A stretch of 64,000 nt of DNA from Shinella lacus. GTDB lineage: Bacteria; Pseudomonadota; Alphaproteobacteria; Rhizobiales; Rhizobiaceae. Where the stretch lies: assembly GCF_010994755.1 (NCBI RefSeq), contig NZ_WHSB02000001.1, positions 186,001-250,000 of the forward strand. Direction: 5' to 3'. A model generated the notes under the pieces. The model searched no databases. It saw nothing but the letters and a program-made list of their open reading frames with translations, and was not told the origin of the DNA. Positions 44,744 through 53,804 of this stretch are shown piece by piece (position 1 is the stretch's first letter; the number at the start of each line of letters is the position of its first letter). The position numbers and the translations under genes are program-made.

Positions 44744-45610
44744 ATGGATACGCTTGTGCGCCACCGGCACAGAAAGATCGGAAACATCGATGCCTTTTAT
44801 CGCGAGGCCGGACGGGAGGATGCGCCTGTCGTCCTCCTCCCTCACGGCTACCCCTGCTCCTCCTACGAGTTCCGCAATCTCATGCCGCGGCTGGCGGATC
44901 GCTGGCGGCTGATCGCACCGGATTATCCCGGCGCCGGCTACAGTTCCACGCCGGAGGATTTCGATTATAGTTTCGATGGATACGCCGCTTTCCTCGACCA
45001 GTTCGTGCAAACGCTCGGCATCGACCGCTTCGCCCTCTACCTTCACGATTTCGGGTCGCCGATCGGCGCGAGGCTGGCGATCAGACAACCGGACCGCATC
45101 GTCGCCCTGATCATCCAGAACGGCGACATCCCCTATGAAGATGCACTTGGCCCCAAATATGCGGATATCGAGAAGACTTGGACACTCTCCCACGCGGACA
45201 TGCGGGCGACGCTAGCCCAGGCTATAAAAGAGGAAACGTTCAAGGAGGAATTCCTGAACGCGCTGGGACCGGAGCTTGCCGCCAGCATACCGCCCGACCT
45301 CTGGACGCTGCACTGGTCGCTGATGACTCCAAAGCGCAAAGAGATCGCCATCGACCTCATCGCCGGGCTGAAGCAGAACCGCACCTGGTTTCCCCAGCAT
45401 CGAAAGTACCTCCACGACCACCAGCCGCCGACGCTGATCGTGTGGGGACCGAATGACCATTACATGCCGGAAAAATCGGCGCGGGCCTATCTGCGCGACC
45501 TGCCCGAAGCCGAGCTTCACCTGCTCGATGGCGGTCATTGGCTGCTCGAAACGCATCTCGACGAGGTCGTTCCGCTCCTGCGCGATTTCCTTGGCCGGGT
45601 TCATACCTAA
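44744..45610 (+). CDS. Alpha/beta hydrolase with Asp nucleophile (epoxide hydrolase/haloalkane dehalogenase type)
   Basis: A 288-residue hydrolase. ATG 44744 follows CGGAGG. The oxyanion motif is LLPHGYPCSSYEFRNL. The nucleophile elbow reads LYLHDFGSPIG, so Asp rather than Ser occupies the catalytic position, as in epoxide hydrolases and dehalogenases. A cap domain lies between about 125 and 215, the acid/His partners are in IVWGPNDHYM and LLDGGHWLLE. The natural substrate is unknown. It faces the divergent DUF2171 gene across 245 bases in which no other feature was recognised. Confidence 0.82.
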   Translation: MDTLVRHRHRKIGNIDAFYREAGREDAPVVLLPHGYPCSSYEFRNLMPRLADRWRLIAPDYPGAGYSSTPEDFDYSFDGYAAFLDQFVQTLGIDRFALYLHDFGSPIGARLAIRQPDRIVALIIQNGDIPYEDALGPKYADIEKTWTLSHADMRATLAQAIKEETFKEEFLNALGPELAASIPPDLWTLHWSLMTPKRKEIAIDLIAGLKQNRTWFPQHRKYLHDHQPPTLIVWGPNDHYMPEKSARAYLRDLPEAELHLLDGGHWLLETHLDEVVPLLRDFLGRVHT

Positions 45611-45614
45611 GCGG

Positions 45615-46367
45615 TCATGGAAAGAACAGCGGTCGCAGCGCCATCTCCAGGCCGAGGCCGAGCATGCAGAGAAGGAAGCCGCGCCGGAATGCCGACGGGC
45701 TGATGCGCGTGCGCAGCGCCTGGCCGGCGAACATGCCGGCGAGCGCCGGCGCGATCGCGAGCATCGAGGCCTTCAGGTCCGCCATCGGCAGCGTTCCGTG
45801 CAGGAACAGCGCCAGACCGAGCGCGATGGTCGAGACCGTGAACGACAGACCGAGCGCCTGCACCAGTTCGTCGCGCTCCAGCCCCAGGGCCTGCAGATAG
45901 GGCACGGCGGGAATGACGAAGACGCCCGTCGCGCCGGTGAACAGGCCGGTCGCCAGGCCCACGACCGGCGAAGCCCAGGCCTGCCAGCCGGGCGGCACCC
46001 GATGCTGGCGGGCGAGCAGTGTGTAGGCGGAATAGGCGGCCAGCGTCAGCCCGAGTGCCACCGTCGTGCGGTCGGTCTCGCCGCTCGCAAGCAGGACGGA
46101 GCCCGCCAGCGTGCCGAGGGAGATCGCGGCCAGCATGGGCCAGAGGCGCAGCAGCAACGCCTTGAGATGGCGGCCCGCCAGAAGCTGCCAGACATTGGTG
46201 ACCAGCGAGGGGATGAGCAGCAGGGCCGCGGCGGTCAGCGGCGACAGCAGCCCGCCGAGGATGCCCATCGCCACCGTGGGCAAGCCCATGCCCGTGACGC
46301 CCTTGACGAGCCCGGCGACGAAGAAGGCGGCGGTGATGATCAGAAATGTGGTTTCGCTCTGTTCCAT
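45615..46367 (-). CDS. TauE/SafE-family (TSUP) transporter
   Basis: A 250-residue integral membrane protein with about 8 hydrophobic segments. The N-terminal repeat has AAFFVAGLVKGVTGMGLPTVAMGIL and the C-terminal half repeats the pattern at VVGLATGLFTGATGVFVIPAVPYLQALGL, the duplicated motif of sulfite/anion exporters. ATG 46367 is selected because the longer open frame runs antisense through the divergent LysR gene. The ribosome site is weak. The divergent LysR gene 100 bases away may regulate it. Confidence 0.85.
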   Translation of the reverse strand: MEQSETTFLIITAAFFVAGLVKGVTGMGLPTVAMGILGGLLSPLTAAALLLIPSLVTNVWQLLAGRHLKALLLRLWPMLAAISLGTLAGSVLLASGETDRTTVALGLTLAAYSAYTLLARQHRVPPGWQAWASPVVGLATGLFTGATGVFVIPAVPYLQALGLERDELVQALGLSFTVSTIALGLALFLHGTLPMADLKASMLAIAPALAGMFAGQALRTRISPSAFRRGFLLCMLGLGLEMALRPLFFP

Positions 46368-46466
46368 GCCGCGATTAAGAGCGCCCGGCGGGGCGGGCGG
46401 CAATCGGGAATATCCGCCATCAGCCTTCGGCCTTTCCGAAAGCTGGTGGCGTGTTATCCTCCCGAA

Positions 46467-47363
46467 ATGCGCTTCGATCTTGCAGACCTCCGCCTGTTCC
46501 TCGCCGTCTTCAATGCCGGCAGCCTTACGCATGGCGCGCGCTCGGCCAACCTCTCCATCGCCGCCGCAAGCGAGCGGCTGCGTGACATGGAGGCTTCGGG
46601 CGGCCTGTCGCTTTTCGTGCGCACGCGGCGCGGCGTGACGCCGACCCGCGCCGGAGAGGCGCTGGCGCATCATGCCCGTCTCATCCTGCGCAATGTCGGC
46701 GCCATGCAGGCGGAGCTGTCCGAACATGCGCGCAGCATCCGCTCCACCGTGCGGCTCCTCGCCAACACGGCGGCGATCACCGAATTCCTGCCCGACCGGC
46801 TCGGCTCCTGGCTGGCGGAACATCCCAAGGTCGACATCGAGCTTGCCGAACGGCCGAGCACCGAGATCGTCAAGGCATTGGAGCATGGGCTGGCGGATAT
46901 CGGCATCGTCTCGGATGCGGTCGAGACGGCGGCGCTCACCGCCCTGCCCTTCGCGACGGACCGGCTTGTCGTGGTGCTCCCGCGCGACCATCCGATGTCA
47001 GCGGAAAAGCAGGTCGCCTTCGGCCAGATCCTCGGCGAGGATTACATCGGCTTTGCGGGCGCGCTTCAAGACCATGTTGATGGGCACGCCGCGCAATCCG
47101 GCCACCGGCTGCGCCCGCGCGTGCGCCTGCGCACCTTCGAAGGCGTCTGCCGAATGGTGGCGGAAGGCGTCGGCATCTCGATCCTGCCCGAAACCGCCGC
47201 GCGCCGCTGCCGGCGCACCATGCCGATCACCTCCGTGCGGCTCTCCGACGCCTGGGCGAGACGCCGGCTCCTCTTGTGTTTTCGGGCGGAAGAGGAGCTT
47301 GACCCGACAGCGCGCGCACTGATGGAGCATCTTCGCACCCCGTCGGGTAAGCAGTCTTCCTAA
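46467..47363 (+). CDS. LysR-family regulator
   Basis: A 298-residue LysR protein. ATG 46467 begins MRFDLADLRLFLAVFNAGSLTHGARSANLSIAAASERLRDMEA (winged helix; residues 3-43). The remainder is the effector domain (LLANTAAITEFLPDRLGSWL, DIGIVSDAV, GEDYIGFAGALQDHV). It is divergent from the TauE-like transporter gene, the usual arrangement for control of that transporter. A much longer open frame upstream only runs antisense through the transporter gene and is not coding. Confidence 0.88.
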   Translation: MRFDLADLRLFLAVFNAGSLTHGARSANLSIAAASERLRDMEASGGLSLFVRTRRGVTPTRAGEALAHHARLILRNVGAMQAELSEHARSIRSTVRLLANTAAITEFLPDRLGSWLAEHPKVDIELAERPSTEIVKALEHGLADIGIVSDAVETAALTALPFATDRLVVVLPRDHPMSAEKQVAFGQILGEDYIGFAGALQDHVDGHAAQSGHRLRPRVRLRTFEGVCRMVAEGVGISILPETAARRCRRTMPITSVRLSDAWARRRLLLCFRAEEELDPTARALMEHLRTPSGKQSS

Positions 47364-47995
47364 ACCCGCGACACCAGCAGCCGCAGGCCGGCAAGGCCGA
47401 AGAATACCGCCAGCGTCCCCTCGATCCCGCGCCGTGCCCGGCGATAGAGGCGCACCATGGGCGCAGTCGAGAAGACGATGGCGTAGCCGCAGAAGATGGT
47501 GACGCTTAGCACCGCGCAGCCGCCGAGGATGGCGACGAGCGTGTGCGTCGATGCGCCGGGACCAAGCCCGAGCGTCATCAGCGCGATCCAGGCGAGGATC
47601 GATTTCGGGTTGGTGAGATGCATCAGCAGGCCGCGCCGGTAGAGCGAAGCACCGGAGAGCGCGGCGTCCTTCGACATCGCCTCCCGAGCCTTGTCGTCGG
47701 AGGTGAGCGCCGCACGGCCCGCCTTGTAGGCGAGATAGAGCAGATAGAGGCCGCCAAAGATCTTGAGCACGAACAGGGCTTCGGCATAGCGGGTCAGGAT
47801 GGCGGAAATACCCGTCGCAGCCATCATGCCCCAGAAGATCGAGCCGCTGACGACACCGGCGGCGAGCAGGAGAGCTGCCCGCCTGCCCTGGTGCATGGCC
47901 ACACCCATGATGCGCATATTGCTCGGGCCAGGACTGCCGGCGGCGATCACATAGGCGGTGTAGACGATCAGGAGATGGTGAAGATCGGCAGGCAT
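47360..47995 (-). CDS. LysE-family amino acid exporter
   Basis: A 211-residue, six-segment membrane protein of the LysE/RhtB family. ATG 47995 gives the normal N-terminus (LLIVYTAYVIAAGSPGPSNMRIMGVAMHQGRRAA), including the conserved PGP-N motif; an in-frame extension upstream is not supported. HLTNPKSILAWIALMTLG is the second family signature. It exports amino acids or related metabolites. Its stop overlaps the stop-proximal end of the LysR gene by 4 bases in convergent orientation. Confidence 0.88.
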   Translation of the reverse strand: MPADLHHLLIVYTAYVIAAGSPGPSNMRIMGVAMHQGRRAALLLAAGVVSGSIFWGMMAATGISAILTRYAEALFVLKIFGGLYLLYLAYKAGRAALTSDDKAREAMSKDAALSGASLYRRGLLMHLTNPKSILAWIALMTLGLGPGASTHTLVAILGGCAVLSVTIFCGYAIVFSTAPMVRLYRRARRGIEGTLAVFFGLAGLRLLVSRV

Positions 47996-48097
47996 TCCCG
48001 GCGGCCCCAATTGCGGATGGCGTATCCCGCAATCATAAACCAAGCAGCGTCGCGAAGGCGACCGGCCAGATTGTAACCGCGACAAGTCCGTCCCGGC

Positions 48098-48634
48098 TCA
48101 TCTGGCCTCTGACCGCGGCTCAGCCCCAAGTCCGTGAGCCCGCTGCTCGCGCGCCAAAAGCACGCGCTTGCGCTGGACGCCCCAGCGATAGCCGGAGATC
48201 GAGCCGTCCTTCTTGATGACGCGGTGGCAGGGAACGACGATCGCGAGTGGATTGCTGGCGATCGCCACCGTCACCTCCCGCGCGTCGCGTGTGCCCAGCC
48301 TTGCCGCCAGCGCGCCATAGTTCGTCGTCTCGCCGGCGGAGATGTCGCGGAGCATCTGCCAGACCCTTACCTCGTAGGGCGTTCCGCGCAGATCGAGCGG
48401 AAGGTCGCTGCCAATTGCCGGATCGTCGATCAGACCGGCAGCGGCATCGAGCACGCCGGCAAGCGCCGTCTGGTCGTGCTCCAGTTCGGCATCGGGAAAG
48501 CGGCTGCGCAACGCATCCTCCATTGCGGCGCGCTGCGAACTGAATTCCAGGGCGACCAAGCCCTTGTCGGACATGGCGACAACGAAGTCGCCCAGGGAGC
48601 TGATCCCCCATGCAAAGCGGATGATTTCACGCAT
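48098..48634 (-). CDS. ogt: Methylated-DNA-[protein]-cysteine S-methyltransferase
   Basis: A 178-residue suicide DNA-repair protein that moves alkyl groups from O6-alkylguanine to its own cysteine. The acceptor is Cys136 in IVVPCHRVI. Other family motifs are RGTPYEVRVWQML, TNYGALAARLG with the Tyr and Arg-finger region, and SGYRWGVQRKR. The N-terminal 75 residues are the short alpha/beta domain of Ogt/Ada-C proteins; no Ada N-terminal zinc domain is present. AAGAGACG precedes ATG 48634. Confidence 0.92.
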   Translation of the reverse strand: MREIIRFAWGISSLGDFVVAMSDKGLVALEFSSQRAAMEDALRSRFPDAELEHDQTALAGVLDAAAGLIDDPAIGSDLPLDLRGTPYEVRVWQMLRDISAGETTNYGALAARLGTRDAREVTVAIASNPLAIVVPCHRVIKKDGSISGYRWGVQRKRVLLAREQRAHGLGAEPRSEAR

Positions 48635-48727
48635 CGTCTCTTACCTCGAACCTGTTTGTCCGATGACGATAGGCGAACCTTTCCTGGCACTCCCTCCGGT
48701 CCTTGCTTTCAAATCGAAAATAGAGGG

Positions 48728-50347
48728 CTAGCGCGTGCCGCGGTCGAAGGTCGCCTCGCTGAGGCCGCGCTGGCGCAGGACGCTGCGGGCCACCTTTTCG
48801 GTCGGCGTTCGCGGCAGCGGCGCGTCGGTGATCTCGATGTAACGCGGCACCATGTGGCGTGGCGCCTTTTCCCGGAAATGCTCCAGCAGGTCGGCGGGCG
48901 CCAGCGTCGAGCCGGCGCGGCGCAGCGCCACCACCATGATGTCCTCCTCGGTGAATTCGGACGGGATGCCGAAGGCGGCGCTTTCGACGATGTCGGGGTG
49001 CTGCTCGGCCAGCGTCTCCACCTCATAGGCGGAAATGTTTTCGCCGCGCCGCCGGATCGCCTCGTTCAGCCGGTGCTTGAAATAGAGCCAGCCGTCCTCG
49101 TCCATCACGCCGGCGTCACCGGAATGGTACCAGAGGTTTCGAAGCGTCTGCACGGTCTTGGCCTCGGCGCGGTAGTAGCCGGAGAACATGCTCCAGCTCT
49201 TCTTCGGGCGTGAGACGATCTCGCCGATCGTGCCGGGCGGCAGCGGCCGGTCCTTGTCGTCGACGACGGCGACCTCCCAATCGGGATGCGGCTTGCCGCA
49301 GGAGCCGGGCCGGGTATCGTCGACGGTGTCGAGCGTTACGAAGCTGGTTTCCGTCTGGCCGTAGCCGGTGACGAGCCGCATGCCGAAGCGACGCTCGAAG
49401 GCCTGCTGGTCCGGCACCATGGGAATGCACTGGCAAACCCGCACGGGGTTGTCGCTATCGCTGTCGGACGGCGGCGCCCGCATCAGGATGACAGCCATAG
49501 CGCCAAGCAGGTTGGTCGCCGTGGCGCCGCTTTCTCGGACCTGGCTCCAGAAGCGCGAGGCGCTGAAACTGTCGGCGAGCGTCGCCTTGGTGCCGTAGAT
49601 CAGCGGCAGGTAGACGCCGAACATCTGGGCGTCGGTGTGGAAGAGCGGCAGGGCGGAGAAATAGCTGTCCTCGGTGGTGTATCCGAGGTTCGCCGCCATG
49701 GCCGCCGCCCAGGAATAACAATGGTGGTGCGACATCAGCGCACCCTTGGCAGGACCCGTCGTGCCTGACGTGTAAAGGATCGCCATGGGATCGGAATAGT
49801 GGACGGGCGCGAAGTCGAGGATCGCTGGCGATGCCAGGCAGTCTTCGAAGCGTACGATTCGGTCGATCTTCACCCCCGCCGCGCGCGCCATCGCGGGATC
49901 GGCGCCGACCAGTATGAGCGTGCGCACGTCGGGCAGCCTGTCCTGGACGATCGCCAGTTCGGGCAGCACATCGGCATCGACGATGAGCACCTCGGCGCCG
50001 CAATTGTTGAGGTTGTGGCAGAGGAAATCGCCCTTGAGGCCCGGATTGTTCGGCACCTCGATTGCGCCGAGATGCGCGGCGGCAAACCACGTCACGACGA
50101 GTTCGAGGCAACTGGGGAGCAGCATCGCCACCCGGTCGCCGCGCCCGACGCCGAGCTTGCGCAACCCGTTTGCCAGCCGGGTGGACAGGTCCAGCATCTG
50201 CTCGAAACTCGCGGACCCGCCGCCGAGGTCGAGGAAGGGCCTGGAGCCGAAGCGCTCGGCCTGTTTCAGCAGGATCTTCGGCAGGACGCGATCTTCGATC
50301 TCAGCGTCATCGAGGCCCGGAACGGGCGAAAGGGAATGGGGCGTCAT
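48728..50347 (-). CDS. AMP-forming acyl-CoA ligase of the mutase operon
   Basis: A 539-residue acyl-CoA synthetase. ATG 50347 is preferred over GTG 50353. The ATP loop is AILYTSGTTGPAKGALMSHHH, then LVTGYGQTETSF (A5), YHSGDAGVMDEDGWLYFKHR (A7/A8) and PRTPTEKVARSVL (A10 lysine). It is the last gene of a minus-strand operon with enoyl-CoA hydratase, a B12 mutase and dialkylglycine decarboxylase. By analogy with the 2-hydroxyisobutyrate pathway it would make 2-hydroxyisobutyryl-CoA or a related branched acyl-CoA; the substrate is inference. Confidence 0.83.
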   Translation of the reverse strand: MTPHSLSPVPGLDDAEIEDRVLPKILLKQAERFGSRPFLDLGGGSASFEQMLDLSTRLANGLRKLGVGRGDRVAMLLPSCLELVVTWFAAAHLGAIEVPNNPGLKGDFLCHNLNNCGAEVLIVDADVLPELAIVQDRLPDVRTLILVGADPAMARAAGVKIDRIVRFEDCLASPAILDFAPVHYSDPMAILYTSGTTGPAKGALMSHHHCYSWAAAMAANLGYTTEDSYFSALPLFHTDAQMFGVYLPLIYGTKATLADSFSASRFWSQVRESGATATNLLGAMAVILMRAPPSDSDSDNPVRVCQCIPMVPDQQAFERRFGMRLVTGYGQTETSFVTLDTVDDTRPGSCGKPHPDWEVAVVDDKDRPLPPGTIGEIVSRPKKSWSMFSGYYRAEAKTVQTLRNLWYHSGDAGVMDEDGWLYFKHRLNEAIRRRGENISAYEVETLAEQHPDIVESAAFGIPSEFTEEDIMVVALRRAGSTLAPADLLEHFREKAPRHMVPRYIEITDAPLPRTPTEKVARSVLRQRGLSEATFDRGTR

Positions 50348-50356
50348 TGACACGGA

Positions 50357-51106
50357 TCAGAACTCTTTTGCCTTTGCCTGCGCCTCGGGAGAGAGGAAGC
50401 CACGAACCGTGGCTGCCGTCTCCTGCGCCATTGCATCTTCGAGGGATGAGTGAAAACCGTCATTGATGGCGCGCTTGACGTCGGCAACGGCGGCGGACGG
50501 GCGCGTGGCGATCGTCAGCGCCAGCTGCCGGGCCTCGTCGAGCAACCCGTCGTCGGCCACGATCTTCCAGGCGATGCCCACCTCCAGCGCCTTCTGCGCA
50601 TCATGCCGCTCGCCGAGAATGAGGAGTTCCTTTGTGACCTGCGGGCCGACCTGTTTCGTCAGGAGCGCCGTCACGCCGCCTGTGACGAACAGGCCGTAGG
50701 TCACTTCTGGGAAGAACCAGCGGGTCTTTTCGGCAAACAGCCGGAAGTCGCAGTTGATGACCCATTCCAGCGCACCGCCGACGCACCAGCCGTGCACCGC
50801 GGCGATGACGATCTTGCGCGACTGCATGATCTGGAGCGTGACGGCCTGGATGGCCTCCACCCAGTCCTGGGTTTCGGCCTCAGAGGCGGTCTGCGCGTCG
50901 AGGTCCTTGAGGTCATCGCCGGAACAGAAGGCCCGGCCCTCGCCGTGAAGGATGATGGCGCGCACGCCCTCGTCGGCTTCCGCGGCCGCAAGTGCCTCGG
51001 AAAGCCCGTCGACGAGCTGCCGGTTCATGGCGTTCAGCCGTTCCGGCCTGTTGAGCTTGACCCAGGCGATCGGGCCTTCGATCGTGGAAATGACAGCGTG
51101 GTTCAT
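50357..51106 (-). CDS. Enoyl-CoA hydratase/isomerase family protein
   Basis: A 249-residue crotonase. ATG 51106 follows GAGGAGG. The oxyanion-hole region is GEGRAFCSGDDLKDL and HGWCVGGALEWVINCDFRLF; the two acidic residues in the places of the hydratase glutamates are kept (GALE and FPEVTYG), so hydratase activity is plausible. It lies 11 bases after the mutase large-subunit gene and 9 bases before the ligase gene. A hydratase could interconvert crotonyl-CoA and 3-hydroxybutyryl-CoA next to a mutase that forms 3-hydroxyacyl-CoA. Confidence 0.87.
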   Translation of the reverse strand: MNHAVISTIEGPIAWVKLNRPERLNAMNRQLVDGLSEALAAAEADEGVRAIILHGEGRAFCSGDDLKDLDAQTASEAETQDWVEAIQAVTLQIMQSRKIVIAAVHGWCVGGALEWVINCDFRLFAEKTRWFFPEVTYGLFVTGGVTALLTKQVGPQVTKELLILGERHDAQKALEVGIAWKIVADDGLLDEARQLALTIATRPSAAVADVKRAINDGFHSSLEDAMAQETAATVRGFLSPEAQAKAKEF

Positions 51107-51117
51107 CGTCCGCCTCC

Positions 51118-52818
51118 TCACACGATCATCGGTTCGTCATAGGAACCCCAGACCTCGCGCAGCGCGCTGCAGATCTCGCCGAGCGTCGCCTTGGCCTTCA
51201 CCAGTTCGATGGTCGTGGGCAGCAGGTTGACGTCGTCCGAGCGGGCCTGCTCGACGAGTTCCGCCATCAGCGATTTGATGCGCGCATCGTCCCGGTTCGC
51301 CCGGATGATCTTCAGGCGGTCGATCTGCAACTGGGTGCAATGGTCGTCATAGGGGTGGATGTGCACGTCCGCCGTGCTGCTCGCCTCGTCGGCGAACTTG
51401 TTGACACCGACGGAAATCTTCTCGCCGGAATCGATCTTCTTGAAGGTCGCATAGGCGGAATCCGCGAGCTTCTGCTGGAACCACCCCTCCTCGACCAGCT
51501 GGATCGCGCCACCGCGTTCCTGCACCTCGTCGAGCATCTTCCACATCTCGGTCTCCATGTCCTTCGTCAGGCGCTCGATGAAATAGGAGCCGCCGAGGGG
51601 ATCGATGACCGAGGTCACGTTGATTTCTTCGCGGATGATCTGCTGGGTGCGGATGGCGAGCTTCATCGCCTCTTCGGTCGGGATGGCGAAGGCTTCGTCG
51701 AGGCCGTTGGTGTGCATGCTCTGGCAGCCGCCGAGCACGGCACCGAGTGCCTGGATGGCCGTGCGCATGAGGTTGTTGTGGTGCTCGACCTTGGTGAGGC
51801 TCATGGCCGCCGTCTGCACATGCACGCGCAGGCGCATGGATTCCGGCTTTTTCGCGTTGAAGCGTTCGGCCATGATCTTGGCATAGACGCGGCGTGCGGC
51901 GCGGAACTTGCAGATCTGCTCGAAAAAATCCTGGTGGCTGATGAAGAAGAACGACAGGCGCGGCGCGAAATCGTCGATATCCATGCCGGCCTTCGTCACC
52001 TCCTCGCAATAGGAGATGGTGAAGGCCATGGTGAAGGCGATTTCCTGCAGCGCATTGCCGCCGACATCGGAGAGATGATAGCCGCTGAGGCTGACGGGAT
52101 TGATCTTCGGCGTCGCCTTGGCGCTGTACATGATGAGGTCGCGCAGCAGGCGCACGGCCGGGCGGACCGGATAGATCCACTCCTTCTGCGCGACATATTC
52201 CTTCAAGGGATCGGCCTGCAAGGTGCCGGTCAGCTTGTGGAGATCCAGGCCGCGCTGCTCCGCCACCGCGACGAACATGGCATAGACGACCCAGGCCGAA
52301 GGGTTGATCGTCAGCGAGACCGAAATCTTTTCGAGGTCGATGCCGTCGAATAGCCGGTCGACATCCTCCATCGTGTCGATGGCGACGCCGACGCGGCCGA
52401 CCTCGCCGAAGGCCATCGGATCATCGGAATCGAGGCCCAGCAGGGTCGGCAGGTCGAAATCCGTCGAAAGGCCGGTCTGGCCGGTCTGGATCATGTATTT
52501 GTAGCGCTGGTTGGTCGCTTCCGGATTGCCGAAGCCGGCGACCTGGCGGATGGTCCATGGCCGGCCGCGATACATCGTCGGATAGACGCCACGGGTGAAC
52601 GGATAGGCGCCGGGGAAACCGAGTTCCTCGGCCGGAATGTCGGCCACGTCGGCGGCGGTATAGATCCGCTTTAGCGGAATGCCGCTTTCGGTCTCGTAGA
52701 CGGCTTTTTCCTCCGGCCGGGTCTTCAGGAAGGCGGCAAGTGCGCCCTCCTCCCATTCCGCCTGGCTTTCGCGGATATTGTCGATCGCCTGCGTCGAAAA
52801 CAGGGTGGTGTCGGTCAT
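51118..52818 (-). CDS. B12-dependent acyl-CoA mutase large subunit, 2-hydroxyisobutyryl-CoA mutase-like (HcmA-like)
   Basis: A 566-residue TIM-barrel acyl-CoA mutase without the C-terminal cobalamin domain. ATG 52818 follows GGGAGG and overlaps the MeaB stop. Substrate-site segments are YPTMYRGRPWTIRQVAGFG and GLSTDFDLPTLLGLDSD. Asp120 aligns with Asp117 of the Aquincola 2-hydroxyisobutyryl-CoA mutase, while Val93 aligns with its Ile90; methylmalonyl-CoA mutases have Tyr and isobutyryl-CoA mutases Phe at that site (compared from memory). It isomerises a branched acyl-CoA to a linear one by a radical mechanism with the small subunit. Confidence 0.85.
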   Translation of the reverse strand: MTDTTLFSTQAIDNIRESQAEWEEGALAAFLKTRPEEKAVYETESGIPLKRIYTAADVADIPAEELGFPGAYPFTRGVYPTMYRGRPWTIRQVAGFGNPEATNQRYKYMIQTGQTGLSTDFDLPTLLGLDSDDPMAFGEVGRVGVAIDTMEDVDRLFDGIDLEKISVSLTINPSAWVVYAMFVAVAEQRGLDLHKLTGTLQADPLKEYVAQKEWIYPVRPAVRLLRDLIMYSAKATPKINPVSLSGYHLSDVGGNALQEIAFTMAFTISYCEEVTKAGMDIDDFAPRLSFFFISHQDFFEQICKFRAARRVYAKIMAERFNAKKPESMRLRVHVQTAAMSLTKVEHHNNLMRTAIQALGAVLGGCQSMHTNGLDEAFAIPTEEAMKLAIRTQQIIREEINVTSVIDPLGGSYFIERLTKDMETEMWKMLDEVQERGGAIQLVEEGWFQQKLADSAYATFKKIDSGEKISVGVNKFADEASSTADVHIHPYDDHCTQLQIDRLKIIRANRDDARIKSLMAELVEQARSDDVNLLPTTIELVKAKATLGEICSALREVWGSYDEPMIV

Positions 52819-53804
52819 CGGATTTCCTCCCAACCCAGCAGGGCGCGCGCGGCGACCGACGGGTCCATCCGCCGTTCCGTCACGGCCCGGATATGCGTCT
52901 CGAGCGTTGCGGATTCCTGCTGGAATTTCTGCTGAAAAAGATGTCTTGCGGTGCCGAGGATGCGCGTCTTGCAGATGGCGCGCTGGCGCGCGGCGAGTTC
53001 GCCGGTATCATGCAGATGCGCCCAATGCGCGCCGATGGCGTCCTTCAGCTCGGCGATGCGCTCGCCCGAAACGGCGCTGACCGGCAGGACGGGCGATGTC
53101 CAGTGCGAGCCGGACCCGCCGCCGAGCGACAGCATGCCCTGGAGGGCGGAAACCGTCGCCGATGCCTCCGGCTTGTCGCATTTGCTGACGGCGTGGATGT
53201 CGGCGATTTCCAAAATGCCGGCCTTGATCGCCTGGATGTCGTCCCCGAGGCCGGGGGCGGAGAGCACCACGACGGTGTGGGCGGCGGTCACCACCTCCAC
53301 CTCGTCCTGCCCCACCCCGACCGTCTCGATGATGATGGGCGAATATCCCGCCGCATCGAGCACGTCGACCGCCTGGAGTGTCGCACGCGTCAGCCCGCCG
53401 AGATGACCGCGGGTCGCCATGCTGCGCACGAAGGCGCCGCCGGCGGCGGCCGTCTCGCTCATGCGCACGCGATCACCGAGGATCGCGCCGCCGGAATAGG
53501 GGCTGCTCGGATCGACCGCTATGACGCCGACCTTGCGGCCTTCCGCGGCATAGGCCTTGATGAGGGCCGAGACGAGCGTCGACTTGCCGGCCCCCGGCAC
53601 GCCAGTGATGCCGACGATATGGGCATTGCCGCCATGTTTGTAGAGTTCGGCGAGTGCTTCGGCGGCCTCGGGATAGCCTTCTTCGGCGCGCGAGATCATT
53701 CGGGCGATAGCGATCGCCCGCCCCGCCAGCACGTCCTTCACCAGCGCGGCGGAGGGCGTGTAGGTGCCGCGCTTTGCCGTTCGGGAATGCGTGACGATCG
53801 TCAT
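52815..53804 (-). CDS. MeaB/ArgK-type G-protein chaperone of the B12 mutase
   Basis: A 329-residue GTPase that loads and protects adenosylcobalamin in acyl-CoA mutases. The Walker A loop is GVPGAGKS (68-75), [18 protein letters not shown] is the switch region, [14 protein letters not shown] is the G3 region and SKCDKPEA the base-recognition motif. ATG 53804 overlaps the small-subunit stop and its own stop overlaps the large-subunit start, so all three are coupled. It belongs to the MeaB/MeaH group by context. The upstream in-frame extension shadows the small-subunit gene. Confidence 0.92.
   Translation of the reverse strand: MTIVTHSRTAKRGTYTPSAALVKDVLAGRAIAIARMISRAEEGYPEAAEALAELYKHGGNAHIVGITGVPGAGKSTLVSALIKAYAAEGRKVGVIAVDPSSPYSGGAILGDRVRMSETAAAGGAFVRSMATRGHLGGLTRATLQAVDVLDAAGYSPIIIETVGVGQDEVEVVTAAHTVVVLSAPGLGDDIQAIKAGILEIADIHAVSKCDKPEASATVSALQGMLSLGGGSGSHWTSPVLPVSAVSGERIAELKDAIGAHWAHLHDTGELAARQRAICKTRILGTARHLFQQKFQQESATLETHIRAVTERRMDPSVAARALLGWEEIR

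Noticed and set aside
45453..46466. A long plus-strand open frame joined in-phase to the LysR gene, suggesting a 636-residue protein
   Set aside because: The first 338 codons lie antisense to the well-supported TauE/SafE transporter gene and have low-complexity Arg/Gln/Gly composition; the LysR protein starts normally at 46467.
51118..52818. Classical methylmalonyl-CoA mutase
   Set aside because: The subunit split (566 plus 148 residues), the Asp120 pocket residue and Val instead of Tyr at position 93 argue against methylmalonyl-CoA as substrate, although automated naming would likely give that label.
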